From: an uncultured Lachnospiraceae bacterium
GTDB lineage: Bacteria > Bacillota > Clostridia > Lachnospirales > Lachnospiraceae
DNA: 62,174 nucleotides
Assembly: GCA_900549665.1 (NCBI GenBank)
Contig: URPH01000017.1
Coordinates: forward strand, 1 to 62,174
Reading direction: 5' to 3'
Below, in pieces: positions 7,963-17,213 of this stretch. The notes beneath the pieces are model-generated. The model was not told where the DNA came from and ran no database searches. It saw only the letters and a list, made by a program, of their open reading frames with translations. The translations under genes and the position numbers were made by a program. Every line of letters starts with the position of its first letter. The stretch's first letter is position 1.

Positions 7963-9132
7963 ATGAATACATTTACTTATGAATACCCGGTAAAGGTTCA
8001 TTTTGGAAAAGATTGTGTCAAAGAGCATTTAAAAGAAGAATTGTCAAAGGTCGGCAATACCGTCATGCTGGCATATGGCGGCGGTTCCATTAAGAAAAAT
8101 GGAATTTATGACGAGGTCACCGGTATCTTAAAGGAGCTTGGAAAAAAAGTCGTTGAATTTTCAGGCATCATGTCCAACCCCACTTATGCAAAGGTTTTGG
8201 AAGGAGCTAAGTTAGCAAAGGACAACCAGGTTGATTTTATTCTTGCTGTAGGCGGCGGTTCCGTATCCGACTGCTGTAAAATCGTATCCGCACAGGCAAA
8301 GCTTGATGAGGATATCTGGGAAATGCAGTATGAAAAGCATGCATATCCCAAAGAATTTATTCCGATGGGTACGATCGTTACTGTTTTTGGTACCGGTTCT
8401 GAGATGAACGCAGGCGCGGTGATCACACATGAGGAAAAGAAGATCAAGGGTGCGCTGTTTGGAGCTATCGCAAAATTTGCTTTCCTCGATCCGATGTATT
8501 CCATGTCCGTTCCGTTTAAGCAGGTTATCTCCGGTGCATTTGATACTTTCAGTCATGCGATGGAAACGTATTTTGGAAAGCCGGATGAAAACAATCTTTC
8601 CGATGATATCAATGAAGCGATCATGCGCAGTGTGATCCAAAATATCCGCATCTTACTGGAGGATCATGAAAATTATGATGCGCGCAGTGAGCTGGCATGG
8701 GCATCTGCCATGGCTGAAAACGGAATTTTGAAAATTGGCAAGGTGACCGATTTCCAGGCACATCAGATAGAGCATCAGCTTGGCGCCTATACAGACTGCA
8801 ATCATGGAGCAGGACTGGCAGTGATCCATCCGGTACTTTACAAGCACATCTACAAGGAAGGCTTATCACGTTTTGCCAGATTTGCAGAAAATGTATGGGA
8901 TATCGAAGATCACGATATGGACAGCATGCGAAGTGCCAGACTGGCAGAGGCCGGAATTGAAGCCCTCAAAAACTTCATCAAAGAAATCGGACTGCCGACG
9001 ACCTTTAAGGAGCTTGGCATCCCGGAAGATACGGATTTCAGGGCGATTGCCGATTCGACCAATGTTACAGCAGGCTGCTGCAAAAAGCTGACTGCGGATG
9101 AGATTTATGAAATTCTGTTAGAGTGCAGATAA
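7963..9132 (+). CDS. Iron-containing alcohol dehydrogenase, butanol dehydrogenase-like
   Basis: The 389-residue protein matches group III metal-dependent alcohol dehydrogenases. It has the nucleotide-binding AVGGGSVSDCCK, the segment GTGSEMNAGAVIT, and metal ligands supplied by D and H residues in FDTFSHAMETYF and HQIEHQLGAYTDCNHG. Such enzymes reduce aldehydes to alcohols with NAD(P)H in clostridial fermentation. The ATG at 7963 follows AAAGGAGG; an in-frame GTG 27 bases upstream is less likely. It is the last gene of the run and is followed by a terminator. Confidence 0.9.
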   Translation: MNTFTYEYPVKVHFGKDCVKEHLKEELSKVGNTVMLAYGGGSIKKNGIYDEVTGILKELGKKVVEFSGIMSNPTYAKVLEGAKLAKDNQVDFILAVGGGSVSDCCKIVSAQAKLDEDIWEMQYEKHAYPKEFIPMGTIVTVFGTGSEMNAGAVITHEEKKIKGALFGAIAKFAFLDPMYSMSVPFKQVISGAFDTFSHAMETYFGKPDENNLSDDINEAIMRSVIQNIRILLEDHENYDARSELAWASAMAENGILKIGKVTDFQAHQIEHQLGAYTDCNHGAGLAVIHPVLYKHIYKEGLSRFARFAENVWDIEDHDMDSMRSARLAEAGIEALKNFIKEIGLPTTFKELGIPEDTDFRAIADSTNVTAGCCKKLTADEIYEILLECR

Positions 9133-9141
9133 GATAGATGG

Positions 9142-9190
9142 AAGACACATTCTTCTATGGATTGGATTCATGGGAGGGTGTGTCTTTTTT
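9142..9190. terminator. Terminator between convergent adh and araC-type genes
   Basis: AAGACACA at 9142-9149 pairs with TGTGTCTT at 9179-9186 and is followed by a T run on the plus strand. It overlaps the 3' end of the convergent AraC-type gene. It ends the alcohol dehydrogenase transcript. Confidence 0.65.
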
Positions 9191-9946
9191 TATGTATAAA
9201 GCAGGGGTCACATGGTATTTCTTTTTAAAAGCCTGTATAAAATGACTTTCATTGCAAAAGCACAGAGTATAACTTGTTTCATTGATAGACATGCCCATTG
9301 AAAGCATATTTTTAGCTTCTTCCAGCTTCTGATTTAGGATATATTGATGGATTGGTATACCGGTTTCCTTTTTAAAAGACTGGGAAAGATAATCGCGGGA
9401 TACGTGTAATGTTTTTGCAATCGTTTCAATTTTGAGCCGGCTGTGAAGATTGATGTGGATTAAGTGGATACAGTTGTTTATGAGGAGACTATAGCATTGG
9501 GGAATGGCATTTTCCTTTACTTTAGTGACAAGGTCCACTGCTTTTTGACATAGATAATCAATGCATTCTTCCATTGTCTGCAATAAGTCGATTTCCTGGA
9601 TATATTCATCGCTCAACTGATAAGCCTCGCTCTCATCAAGCCCGCCTAAAATCGCATAATGGATAGCAACCGCGATCGTGGAGACCGCCCAATAGTGAAT
9701 CTCCCTTAATGGATTGTCAGACATATGTCCGATAATGAGACCGAAATCCTTATATGTGTCAAGGGCTGTCTTTACACCATAAATATCACCATTTTTAATC
9801 GCATGAAAAAGAAAAAACTCATATTGAAAAGATGTATGTGTCTTTCCGGTTTCTCTTGCATCGTATATAAAATTTTTAGAGGAGTCTAAAAATTCATAAT
9901 TTATCTTCTGATTAGCCTTTGTCATCTTTGATTTCCCCATATCCAT
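9155..9946 (-). CDS. AraC family transcriptional regulator
   Basis: The protein has up to 263 residues. The C-terminal 100 residues hold two helix-turn-helix units (IETIAKTLHVSRDYLSQSFK and SINETSYTLCFCNESHFIQA), typical of AraC DNA-binding domains. The N-terminal 160 residues form a helical sensing region without a recognisable cupin. The first ATG at 9946 lacks a good ribosome binding site. An ATG at 9925, preceded by GGGGAA, may be the true start. It is divergent from the GH3/GPH sugar pair, so it probably activates those genes in response to a sugar. The ligand is unknown. Confidence 0.85.
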   Translation of the reverse strand: MDMGKSKMTKANQKINYEFLDSSKNFIYDARETGKTHTSFQYEFFLFHAIKNGDIYGVKTALDTYKDFGLIIGHMSDNPLREIHYWAVSTIAVAIHYAILGGLDESEAYQLSDEYIQEIDLLQTMEECIDYLCQKAVDLVTKVKENAIPQCYSLLINNCIHLIHINLHSRLKIETIAKTLHVSRDYLSQSFKKETGIPIHQYILNQKLEEAKNMLSMGMSINETSYTLCFCNESHFIQAFKKKYHVTPALYIKKDTPSHESNP

Positions 9947-10056
9947 GATATTTTTATTATATAATAAATTTAATATATAACAACATAAATTTAATATCTG
10001 TAAAAGTCTGAAAATGCTAAGTTGAAGGTAGGAAAATATCTGGAAGGAGGTATTTT

Positions 10057-12393
10057 ATGGGGAAGAGTATTGAGGAAATGTGCAGACTTGTGACAGGACG
10101 TGGCGCATGGCATATAGGTGATATCCGGGTTTCAGACGGACCTCACGGGATTCGTGCACAGGAAGATGGAGCAAAAAACAATGATAGTTATGAAGCAACC
10201 TGCTTTCCAACGGCCTGCAGTGCAGCCTGTTCCTGGGATAAGAAGCTGATTGGAAAAATGGCAGAAGGTCTGGCTAAAGAGGCAAAGGCTCTGGGAGTAT
10301 CGGTTGTACTGGGTCCCGGCGTCAATATGAAACGATCACCGTTGTGTGGCAGAAATTTTGAATATTATTCTGAAGATCCTTTTCTTGCAGGAGAGCTGGC
10401 GGCCTCTTATATAACAGCCATGCAGAAATGTGGAGTGTGGACATCTTTAAAGCATTTTGCCGGAAACAGTCAGGAAACGCACAGGATGACAAGCAATTCC
10501 ATGATTGATGACAGGGCTTTACATGAGATCTATCTGAGCGCATTTGAAAGAGCTGTAAAAAAGGCAAAGCCTGCGACGGTAATGGCAAGCTATAATTATC
10601 TGAATGGGACACCGGCTTGTGAAAATGAGCATCTTTTAACTGACATTCTTAGAAAAAACTGGGGATATGAAGGCCTTGTCATAAGTGACTGGGGTGCCTG
10701 TGTGGATCTGCCGGCCTGTTTAGCCGCCGGAATGGATGTGGAAATGCCTGACAGTTGCGGAAATCATTATGATGAATTGCTGAGTAGGGCAAAAAGTGAT
10801 GAGGCATTTTTGGAAAAGCTGAAGCGCTCTGTTGCCAGAATAGAAAGATTAAATGACAGCTATGGACAGAATATGACCGTCAGCAGTAAAAAGAAATGTG
10901 TCACTGATTCTATAAGGAAAGAAAATCATAAGCTGGCAGGGCAGATCGCTGAAGAGAGTGCCGTCCTTTTGAAAAATGAGGCTTTTCTTCCTTTAAAGAC
11001 TGAAAAAGAAATCCTGATCGTAGGAGATCTTGCTTTACATCCCCGGATTCAGGGTGGAGGCAGCAGTCATATCAATACCGGCAGAATCGATTCCTTTGCA
11101 GAGCAGTTTGAGAAATACGGTGTAAAAATAAGATATGCGCGGGGCTATAAAAATTCTTCCTTTAAAAGAGACAGCAAGCTGGAGAAAGAGGCAATTCGCA
11201 AGGTTGAAAATGCCAAGAGGCAAAATATACCGGTTTTATTTTTCGGAGGATTAACGGATATTGCGGAGGGAGAAGGCTATGACAGAGAAAGCTTCGGGCT
11301 TCCGTACAATCAGACTTCCCTGCTGGAACAATTACTAAAAATTTATGACCGGATCGGATTTATCTCTTTTAGCGGATCACCTTATGACATGGAATTGCCG
11401 TCAAAATGCAAGGCCCTGCTGCAGTTGTATCTTGGCGGAGAAGCAGTAGCTGCCGCCTGTGTGAAAATTATTCTGGGGATCAGCAATCCTTGCGGAAAGC
11501 TTGCCGAAAGTATTCCGTACAGTGAAAAGGATGTTCCAAGCTATGGTTATTTTGGAAGGCAGGGAGCACAGGCCGGGCACCTAGATGATGTGGAATATCG
11601 GGAAAGCATTTTTGTAGGATATCGGTATTATGAGACATTTGATGTTCCGGTCCGGTATTGCTTCGGACATGGACTGAGTTATACGCAGTTTTTGTATTCC
11701 GATCTGCAGATAAGAAAAGATGACAAGGATAATATCTGCATTTCATTCTGGGTGGAAAATACAGGTGATACTGCAGGAAGCGAGGTTTCCCAGATATATA
11801 TTAAAAATCCGGATTCCGATGATTTCCGGGCAAAAAAAGAACTGAAAGGTTTTGTAAAGACATTTCTCAATCCGGGAGAAAAAAGGTTTGTTGAAATCCT
11901 GATGGATGACAGAGCTTTTTCTGTTTATCAGAATGGGGAATTTCAGAGGATTGAGGGAATATATGAAATTCAGGTAGGAGCTTCCGTTCAGGATATCCGG
12001 CTATCGGGAAGAATTGTGGTAGATGGAGCGGAACTGGATTTTTCGTTAAAAAAAACTGCAGAAATGCCTCTTTCCAAGAAAGATTTTTGTCTGATTTATG
12101 CTTATCCTTATTCAAACCTTTCCGGTATAAAACCGGGAGAATTTACGACAAAAAATTCGTTAATACAGATGGCACACTATTCTGCACTGGCGAGAAGGTG
12201 GATCCGCATAGGGAAGCTTTTTGCAAGGCTGATGTATTTTCCGAAATCCATGAAGGATCCAGAGGTAAGGATGACGGTGGAAGGAATCATGGAAGGGAAT
12301 ATTGACAGTGTGTGCAATCAGAGCGGAGGCATTATAAAAAAGAAAACCATTATGAAAATTGTAGATTCAGCAAACAGGAGGGAAGGCGTATGA
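10057..12393 (+). CDS. Glycoside hydrolase family 3 (beta-glucosidase-like)
   Basis: The 778-residue protein has the GH3 order: an N-terminal TIM barrel (residues about 1-265), an alpha/beta sandwich (about 290-480) and a fibronectin III-like C-terminal region. Barrel motifs include SDGPHG, GPGVNMKRSPLCGRNFEYYS and KHFAGN. Asp211 in VISDWGA is the predicted nucleophile. There is no signal peptide, so it acts in the cytoplasm on imported sugars. The start has a GGAAGGAGG ribosome binding site. Its stop overlaps the start of the GPH symporter gene by four bases, so uptake and hydrolysis of a beta-linked glycoside are coupled. The exact glycoside is not predictable. Confidence 0.9.
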   Translation: MGKSIEEMCRLVTGRGAWHIGDIRVSDGPHGIRAQEDGAKNNDSYEATCFPTACSAACSWDKKLIGKMAEGLAKEAKALGVSVVLGPGVNMKRSPLCGRNFEYYSEDPFLAGELAASYITAMQKCGVWTSLKHFAGNSQETHRMTSNSMIDDRALHEIYLSAFERAVKKAKPATVMASYNYLNGTPACENEHLLTDILRKNWGYEGLVISDWGACVDLPACLAAGMDVEMPDSCGNHYDELLSRAKSDEAFLEKLKRSVARIERLNDSYGQNMTVSSKKKCVTDSIRKENHKLAGQIAEESAVLLKNEAFLPLKTEKEILIVGDLALHPRIQGGGSSHINTGRIDSFAEQFEKYGVKIRYARGYKNSSFKRDSKLEKEAIRKVENAKRQNIPVLFFGGLTDIAEGEGYDRESFGLPYNQTSLLEQLLKIYDRIGFISFSGSPYDMELPSKCKALLQLYLGGEAVAAACVKIILGISNPCGKLAESIPYSEKDVPSYGYFGRQGAQAGHLDDVEYRESIFVGYRYYETFDVPVRYCFGHGLSYTQFLYSDLQIRKDDKDNICISFWVENTGDTAGSEVSQIYIKNPDSDDFRAKKELKGFVKTFLNPGEKRFVEILMDDRAFSVYQNGEFQRIEGIYEIQVGASVQDIRLSGRIVVDGAELDFSLKKTAEMPLSKKDFCLIYAYPYSNLSGIKPGEFTTKNSLIQMAHYSALARRWIRIGKLFARLMYFPKSMKDPEVRMTVEGIMEGNIDSVCNQSGGIIKKKTIMKIVDSANRREGV

Positions 12394-13814
12394 GTGAAAA
12401 ATTGGATGCAAGAACAAAATGGAGCTATTGTATAGGTGCAACCGGAAGAGATGCCGCATATGCACTGGTCAGTATGTATTTAATTTTATATGTGCAGTAT
12501 ACAATGAACCTTACAAGTGCGCAGTTTGCGGTGATAAGTGCAGCGATGGTTGTCTGCATGGTGTGGGATGCCGTCAATGACCTTTTGATGGGAATTATTA
12601 TAGAAAATACACACTTTAAAATGGGTAAATTCAAGCCATGGATATTGATCGGCTGTATCAGCAATGCAATCGTGATCGTATGTCTGTTTACGATCCGTCC
12701 AGGTGGATGGGGATTTGTTTTATTCTTCAGTCTTTTTTATCTCCTGTGGGGAATGACCTATACGATGAATGATATTGCTTATTGGGGAGTACTGCCGTCG
12801 CTTAGTTCCGATCCGGGCACAAGAGATTCGCTTGTAACCATTATGAGCATATTTGTATGTATAGGGCAGTTTTCCGTTGCCGGTGTAGTACCTGTTGTAA
12901 TAGCGGGAAATGCAGTCAATGCATACAGGGTTGTGGCATTGATCGTTGCGCTGGCACTGATTGGTTTCCAGATGCTTACTGCCTTTGGGATCAGGGAGCG
13001 CAATCGAAAGGAACAGACGGATAAGCTTTCATTAAAGGATATGTATCGGATTTTTGCAAGGAATGATCAGCTGGTTGCGGCAGGAGTGGCATCCATATTT
13101 TTTAACATTACCTGCAATATCCTCATCATATTTGGCGTAAATTTCTTTTACATAGAGTATGGTTACTCGGAAAGCGGAAATCTGGTATTTTATTTTACCG
13201 TCATGTATGGACTGGGAATGTTGATTTCACAGGCCAGCTATGCAAGCCTGGCTAAGCGATTTTCAAGAGAAAAGATATTAAAGGTCTGTTTTGTTGTTCT
13301 TCTGATAGGCTATGCCTGTTTTATGGGCTTTGGATATGTATTACCCAAAAATGTGATTTTACTCAATGCGATAGGATTTGTGATATTCTTTTTTCAGGGT
13401 CTGATGAATCTGGCAATCGTTGTAATGATCAACAATACGATCGAATATGATGAGGCAAACTATCATGAGAGACATGATTCGGTAATATCTGCGGTACGTT
13501 CGTTTAGTGTAAAGCTGGCGGGCGGAATCAATCAGGGATTATCGACGTTGGTGCTTATCATTAGTGGTATATATGCCAAGAGTCAGGCGATCAGTGCATT
13601 GGAAATTGAAGTAAACAGAGGTGAACTCACAAGCAAAGCAGCTTTACTGGAAGCAAATAAATATATTGATGAAATTACAACATCACAGGGTCTTTTGTTC
13701 CGGATGGGCATGGTCCTAATCCCGGTATTGGCATTGATTGTATCTTATATTATTATCCGCAAAAAATATCACATTGATGAAAATGAATATGCGAGACTGA
13801 TTGGGGAGAAATAG
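12390..13814 (+). CDS. GPH family sugar:cation symporter (MelB-like)
   Basis: The 474-residue protein has about 12 membrane segments and matches the glycoside-pentoside-hexuronide symporter family. Signatures are the N-terminal KWSYCIGATGRDAAY and the loop VWDAVNDLLMGIIIENTHFK, whose aspartates in MelB bind cation. Start ATG 12390 overlaps the GH3 stop (ATGA) and follows GGAGGGAAGG. It probably imports the beta-glycoside that the upstream GH3 enzyme cleaves. Transcription ends at a strong hairpin 29 bases downstream. Confidence 0.9.
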   Translation: MSEKLDARTKWSYCIGATGRDAAYALVSMYLILYVQYTMNLTSAQFAVISAAMVVCMVWDAVNDLLMGIIIENTHFKMGKFKPWILIGCISNAIVIVCLFTIRPGGWGFVLFFSLFYLLWGMTYTMNDIAYWGVLPSLSSDPGTRDSLVTIMSIFVCIGQFSVAGVVPVVIAGNAVNAYRVVALIVALALIGFQMLTAFGIRERNRKEQTDKLSLKDMYRIFARNDQLVAAGVASIFFNITCNILIIFGVNFFYIEYGYSESGNLVFYFTVMYGLGMLISQASYASLAKRFSREKILKVCFVVLLIGYACFMGFGYVLPKNVILLNAIGFVIFFFQGLMNLAIVVMINNTIEYDEANYHERHDSVISAVRSFSVKLAGGINQGLSTLVLIISGIYAKSQAISALEIEVNRGELTSKAALLEANKYIDEITTSQGLLFRMGMVLIPVLALIVSYIIIRKKYHIDENEYARLIGEK

Positions 13815-13842
13815 GAATATTATAAATTTAGTATATATTTTC

Positions 13843-13877
13843 GGCGGCAGTGATTTTTTCATTGCCGCCTGTTTGTT
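13843..13877 (+). terminator. Rho-independent terminator of the GH3/GPH operon
   Basis: GGCGGCAGTGA (13843-13853) and TCATTGCCGCC (13859-13869) form an 11-base-pair stem with a short loop, followed by a T-rich tail. Confidence 0.85.
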
Positions 13878-13979
13878 TATATTGATATTAAGTGATCAAG
13901 AAGAAATAAACAAGGACAAAAATATTGACAATGCCCTTCATAGTGATTAGTTTGTAAATGAAAAGAAGGGAGAATGAAA

Positions 13980-14615
13980 ATGTTAAAATATGGACTTTTT
14001 GCGAAAGCAGTAGAATTAATGTGTTTTAAATCAGCATTGGCAAGGCTCTCGGTTATATATCCGGATATGGATATGAAAAAATACAAGAAAAAAGTACAGC
14101 AGGAATTTAAGGCCATGCTTTTGAGGACACCGGATATCGGTGGCAGCTCCTTGGAGGCCAACCTGTATATTGCCGCATTTGTTTTTTCCTTACATAAAGC
14201 AGAGCCGGAACGGATCACACCGGATGTTGTAGATGAAATGGTAACGGCGGTTTTTGATTCGCCGTTTATTGTAAAAGTACATAAAAATAAAAAATGTGTC
14301 TTGTTTACGGATAAGGTGCAGGATAAAAAAGTAAAGGAAAGCATAGCCAGCCAGACATCGACATATGAGCTTGACTGGAAATTCCATTATGAAAAAGGTG
14401 TCGATGAATTTTACAACACCTATACAGAATGTGGTATCTGCAAGCTTGGCAAAAGGGAAAACTGTTTTGAATTTGTGCCCTGTCTTTGCAATATGGACGA
14501 GAGAAATTATCGCAACGATGGCGGAGAACTGCATCGTACCAAGACATTGGCGCAGGGGGATGACTGTTGCAACTTTCATGTTACGAGGATAAAAAAGAAG
14601 AGAAATGATGATTGA
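13980..14615 (+). CDS. L-2-amino-thiazoline-4-carboxylic acid hydrolase-like protein
   Basis: The 211-residue protein carries the C-terminal signature of this family: YTECGICKLGKRENC, then VPCLCNMDE, LHRTKTLAQG and DDCCNFHV, with several conserved cysteines and histidines. The family is named for an enzyme hydrolysing L-2-amino-thiazoline-4-carboxylate toward cysteine in Pseudomonas, but most Firmicutes members have no assigned role. An N-terminal helical half precedes the motif region. The ATG at 13980 sits 8 bases from AGGGAG; an ATG at 13974 is also in frame. It stands alone apart from a VanZ-like gene 21 bases downstream. Confidence 0.75.
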   Translation: MLKYGLFAKAVELMCFKSALARLSVIYPDMDMKKYKKKVQQEFKAMLLRTPDIGGSSLEANLYIAAFVFSLHKAEPERITPDVVDEMVTAVFDSPFIVKVHKNKKCVLFTDKVQDKKVKESIASQTSTYELDWKFHYEKGVDEFYNTYTECGICKLGKRENCFEFVPCLCNMDERNYRNDGGELHRTKTLAQGDDCCNFHVTRIKKKRNDD

Positions 14616-14636
14616 GGATATGTCCGGAAGTAAAAG

Positions 14637-15170
14637 ATGTTGTCGTACCGCACCTGTTCGGATATAATAAAAAGACACATATTATGCTTTTTATTATATA
14701 TATCCCGATTTGTGCTGTGGCGGCATGGATTTGCACAATTTTTTAAAATGAAAAAGAAACTTCCTATTATATTACTAACTATATATCTGATTACCTTATT
14801 GATGATAACGATCTTCAGGCCCTGGAGAGGCAGCTATCATTTCATGGGTGGAACACTCAATCTTACCTTATTTGAAGGATATGGCGATATCATAAGAGCA
14901 AGCATACCGCGTTTTATCTATCTGTTTTTTGGAAACATTGTCTGGTTTGTTCCGCTTGGCTTTTATCTGTCTTTTGTGAAAAAAGCATCTGTCCTGAAAG
15001 CGTTGCTTTTTGGTTTTTTACTTTCTTTATTTATTGAGATAACGCAGTATATTTTAGGGACCGGGATTTCTGAGATCGATGATCTGATATTAAATACCTT
15101 TGGAAGTCTGGTCGGCTGGGGGATAGGTAGCTGTATTTTAGGAATTGTTAGAAAGTATAAAAAGATATAA
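14637..15170 (+). CDS. VanZ-like membrane protein
   Basis: This encodes a protein of up to 177 residues with four to five membrane segments. It shows VanZ family features: LNLTLFEGYGD after the first segment, NIVWFVPLGFYLS, and the conserved FIEITQYILGTGISEIDDLI containing a polar EITQ and DD pair. VanZ proteins are linked to low-level teicoplanin resistance in one case; most are of unknown function. The start is uncertain: ATG 14637 has GGAAG upstream, while ATG 14748 would give a shorter protein without a ribosome binding site. Confidence 0.75.
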   Translation: MLSYRTCSDIIKRHILCFLLYISRFVLWRHGFAQFFKMKKKLPIILLTIYLITLLMITIFRPWRGSYHFMGGTLNLTLFEGYGDIIRASIPRFIYLFFGNIVWFVPLGFYLSFVKKASVLKALLFGFLLSLFIEITQYILGTGISEIDDLILNTFGSLVGWGIGSCILGIVRKYKKI

Positions 15171-15210
15171 AGGAATAACATGATATCAAAAGCTATAAAA
15201 GAATAGTACA

Positions 15211-15246
15211 AAAAACTCACCGGATCCAACGATTCAGTGAGTTTTT
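15211..15246. terminator. Bidirectional terminator between convergent genes
   Basis: AAAAACTCAC and GTGAGTTTTT form a symmetrical stem with A and T flanks, so it can end transcription from both the VanZ-like gene and the convergent zinc-ribbon gene. Confidence 0.75.
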
Positions 15247-15250
15247 CATA

Positions 15251-15709
15251 TTAAACATTTCTAATTTCAATTTTCTTTACGGCACGTTCCTTTTTGATGT
15301 CCTTGATCGTGTCTTTGATCGTATCGTGGACAAGACACATTTCCTCGCCGGTCACAAGATCCTTGATCCATACCTCGTAGCTGTTGTCAGTTGCCATGAG
15401 GCCCTTCGGCTTTTTGGCAAGAACATGATTGGCATAGATCTCAAAATTTTGTGCAGGATTGCTGCCAAACTGATCCATTTCCTGTTTCGCATCTTTTTTC
15501 TTTAATTCCATACCGTTGCCGCAGATGGGACACATTTTGAAATATACCTTTTTATAAGGAAAAAGCGGAATGTAATCAAGATGGAACCATGATGTATAGC
15601 GTACATATCCTTTGGAATAAATTTTGTGACAAACCGGACATTCTTCCTTTGGTCCGTAGTAGCCTTCGTGCTTGGAAAAAACACGAGTGCCGTAAATGAT
15701 CATACCCAT
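15251..15709 (-). CDS. Zinc-ribbon protein of unknown function
   Basis: The 152-residue protein has a CPVC pair near residue 24 and a CPIC pair near residue 60, which together could bind one zinc. The spacer contains WFHLDYIPLFPYKKVYFKMC. This pattern is seen in small zinc-ribbon proteins near the membrane, but no hydrophobic segment is obvious here. The C-terminus is charged and probably helical. The start at 15709 follows GGGGAGGGG by 7 bases; the longer frame has no ribosome binding site. It lies alone between two terminator or leader regions. No function is assigned. Confidence 0.65.
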   Translation of the reverse strand: MGMIIYGTRVFSKHEGYYGPKEECPVCHKIYSKGYVRYTSWFHLDYIPLFPYKKVYFKMCPICGNGMELKKKDAKQEMDQFGSNPAQNFEIYANHVLAKKPKGLMATDNSYEVWIKDLVTGEEMCLVHDTIKDTIKDIKKERAVKKIEIRNV

Positions 15710-15859
15710 TGTATAACCCCTCCCCGAGTATTTTTTCAGATAAAAATCTGTCTGTAAAAGTATATCACGACCGGAGGGGGTAGACAATTTATATTGGGCA
15801 GTTTTTTGTCGTTTTCTGCTTTTTTGTGCGTTATATATAAAAATCAGAATAAAATTTGT

Positions 15860-16810
15860 TTATTTGGTTTCGCTTTTCTCTGTCCAACGGTTGTAGATAT
15901 TGGCAAGGATGGCTCCGGAAATATTGTGCCATACAGAGAAGATTGCTCCGGGAACGGTTGCCATGGCAAGATCCGGGAATGCAGTACCTGCAAGGGAGGT
16001 AGCAAGACCGGAGTTCTGCATACCGATTTCGATGGAGATTGCTTTTGTTTTCGGAACGCTCATATGAAGCAGTCTGCCGATACCAAAGCCGCAGGCATAT
16101 CCAAGCAGGTTGTGTAAAATAACAACTGCAAATACAACGAGGCCGGTGGTCATGATCTTTTCAGAGTTGTGTGAAACAACGGCTGCAACGATCAGGCAGA
16201 TGGCGATAACGGAAATCGTAGGAAGCACTTTGACAAGCTTCTGTGTTACCTTTCCAAATAATTTGTTGATGACAAAACCAAGTGCGATCGGGATGATAAC
16301 TACCTTGATGATGGAAAGGAACATGCTTACCGGATCTACTGTGACGGTCGTTCTAAGAAGCAGGTATGTAATGGCCGGAGTAAGAAGCGGGGCAAGCAGG
16401 GTGTTGACACTTGTCATTCCAACGGAGAGGGCAACATCACCTTTTGACAGATAGGTAATAACGTTGCTGGATGTTCCGCCGGGGCAGGTGCCGACTAAGA
16501 TAACACCGGCTAACAGTGCGGCATCCAGTCCGAAGATTTTACCAAGGGCAAATGCCAAAAGCGGCATAACGGTAAACTGGGCAACGCATCCGATCAGGAT
16601 GTCTTTGGGACGTGTGAATACCAGCTTGAAGTCTTCGAGTTTCAGGGTAAGACCCATACCAAACATGACGATCATTAAAAGGTAATTTACCCATGAGGTC
16701 TGGACCCAGAGGCAGGTGCCCGGTGCAAACAGGGCAAGGGCGGCAACGATCAAAACGATGAATGCCATGTACTTTCCGAAAAAGTCACTGATTTTTTCTA
16801 ATGTTTTCAT
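15860..16810 (-). CDS. BASS family transporter (bile acid:sodium symporter family)
   Basis: The 316-residue membrane protein has about 9-10 hydrophobic segments and BASS family motifs: MIVMFGMGLTLKLEDF, LVGTCPGGTSSNVITYLSKG and the later EIGMQNSGLATSLA. Members import organic anions with Na+; bacterial ones include transporters of pantothenate precursors and other keto or organic acids, so bile acid is only the family name. The start follows TAGGAGGAG. A T-box leader precedes it, so expression should rise when a specific tRNA is uncharged. The apparent isoleucine specifier suggests a branched-chain amino or keto acid as cargo; this is inference. Confidence 0.85.
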   Translation of the reverse strand: MKTLEKISDFFGKYMAFIVLIVAALALFAPGTCLWVQTSWVNYLLMIVMFGMGLTLKLEDFKLVFTRPKDILIGCVAQFTVMPLLAFALGKIFGLDAALLAGVILVGTCPGGTSSNVITYLSKGDVALSVGMTSVNTLLAPLLTPAITYLLLRTTVTVDPVSMFLSIIKVVIIPIALGFVINKLFGKVTQKLVKVLPTISVIAICLIVAAVVSHNSEKIMTTGLVVFAVVILHNLLGYACGFGIGRLLHMSVPKTKAISIEIGMQNSGLATSLAGTAFPDLAMATVPGAIFSVWHNISGAILANIYNRWTEKSETK

Positions 16811-16871
16811 TTTATTCTCCTCCTAAAATAAATTCCAATAAGACGCTGTATTTATCTGGAAATGCCGGAAA

Positions 16872-17149
16872 ATAAAAAAACCTCTGTCTCAATCAAGAGA
16901 CAAAGGCTATTTCCTCTGCGGTACCACTCTCATTGCCGGTACATACCGGCCACTCAGCTACATATCAATCAATATGTGATAAGGTAACGGTTATCGGTCG
17001 TTCTGGCTTACTGGAAAAATCGTTTGGCCTGAAAGCTCGGGGGTGATTTTCTCAGGAGATCCGGGCTGTCTCGCACCATACCGACAGCTCTCTGTACCTT
17101 TACTTCCTGATACTTTTCCTCTTCAACGCAGTGTCATTATCTTTATTTG
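16872..17149 (-). promoter_or_regulatory. T-box leader, probable isoleucine specifier
   Basis: Read on the minus strand this is a full T-box. Stem I has the GGAAAAGTAT region and the distal loop GGTATGGTGCGAGAC. The specifier segment GAAAATCACC lies near 17050-17041. The antiterminator T-box GTGGTACCGC lies at about 16929-16918. A terminator CCTTTGTCTC/GAGACAGAGG with a T run ends near 16873. T-boxes bind uncharged tRNA and allow read-through. The codon in the specifier position reads AUC (17047-17045), followed by a purine as usual, which points to tRNA-Ile; ACC (Thr) is a less likely reading. It controls the BASS transporter 62 bases downstream. Confidence 0.88.
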
Positions 17150-17155
17150 CCTTGC

Positions 17156-17184
17156 AGTCTACCACCATCGTCTGGGGATGTCAA
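17156..17184 (-). promoter_or_regulatory. Promoter of the T-box/BASS transcript
   Basis: On the minus strand TTGACA (17184-17179) and TAGACT (17161-17156) are separated by 17 bases. Initiation near 17149 would place the 5' end just before stem I of the T-box. Confidence 0.75.
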
Positions 17185-17213
17185 TAGCTTTTTGTGTAAA
17201 AATTATGTCTTGT

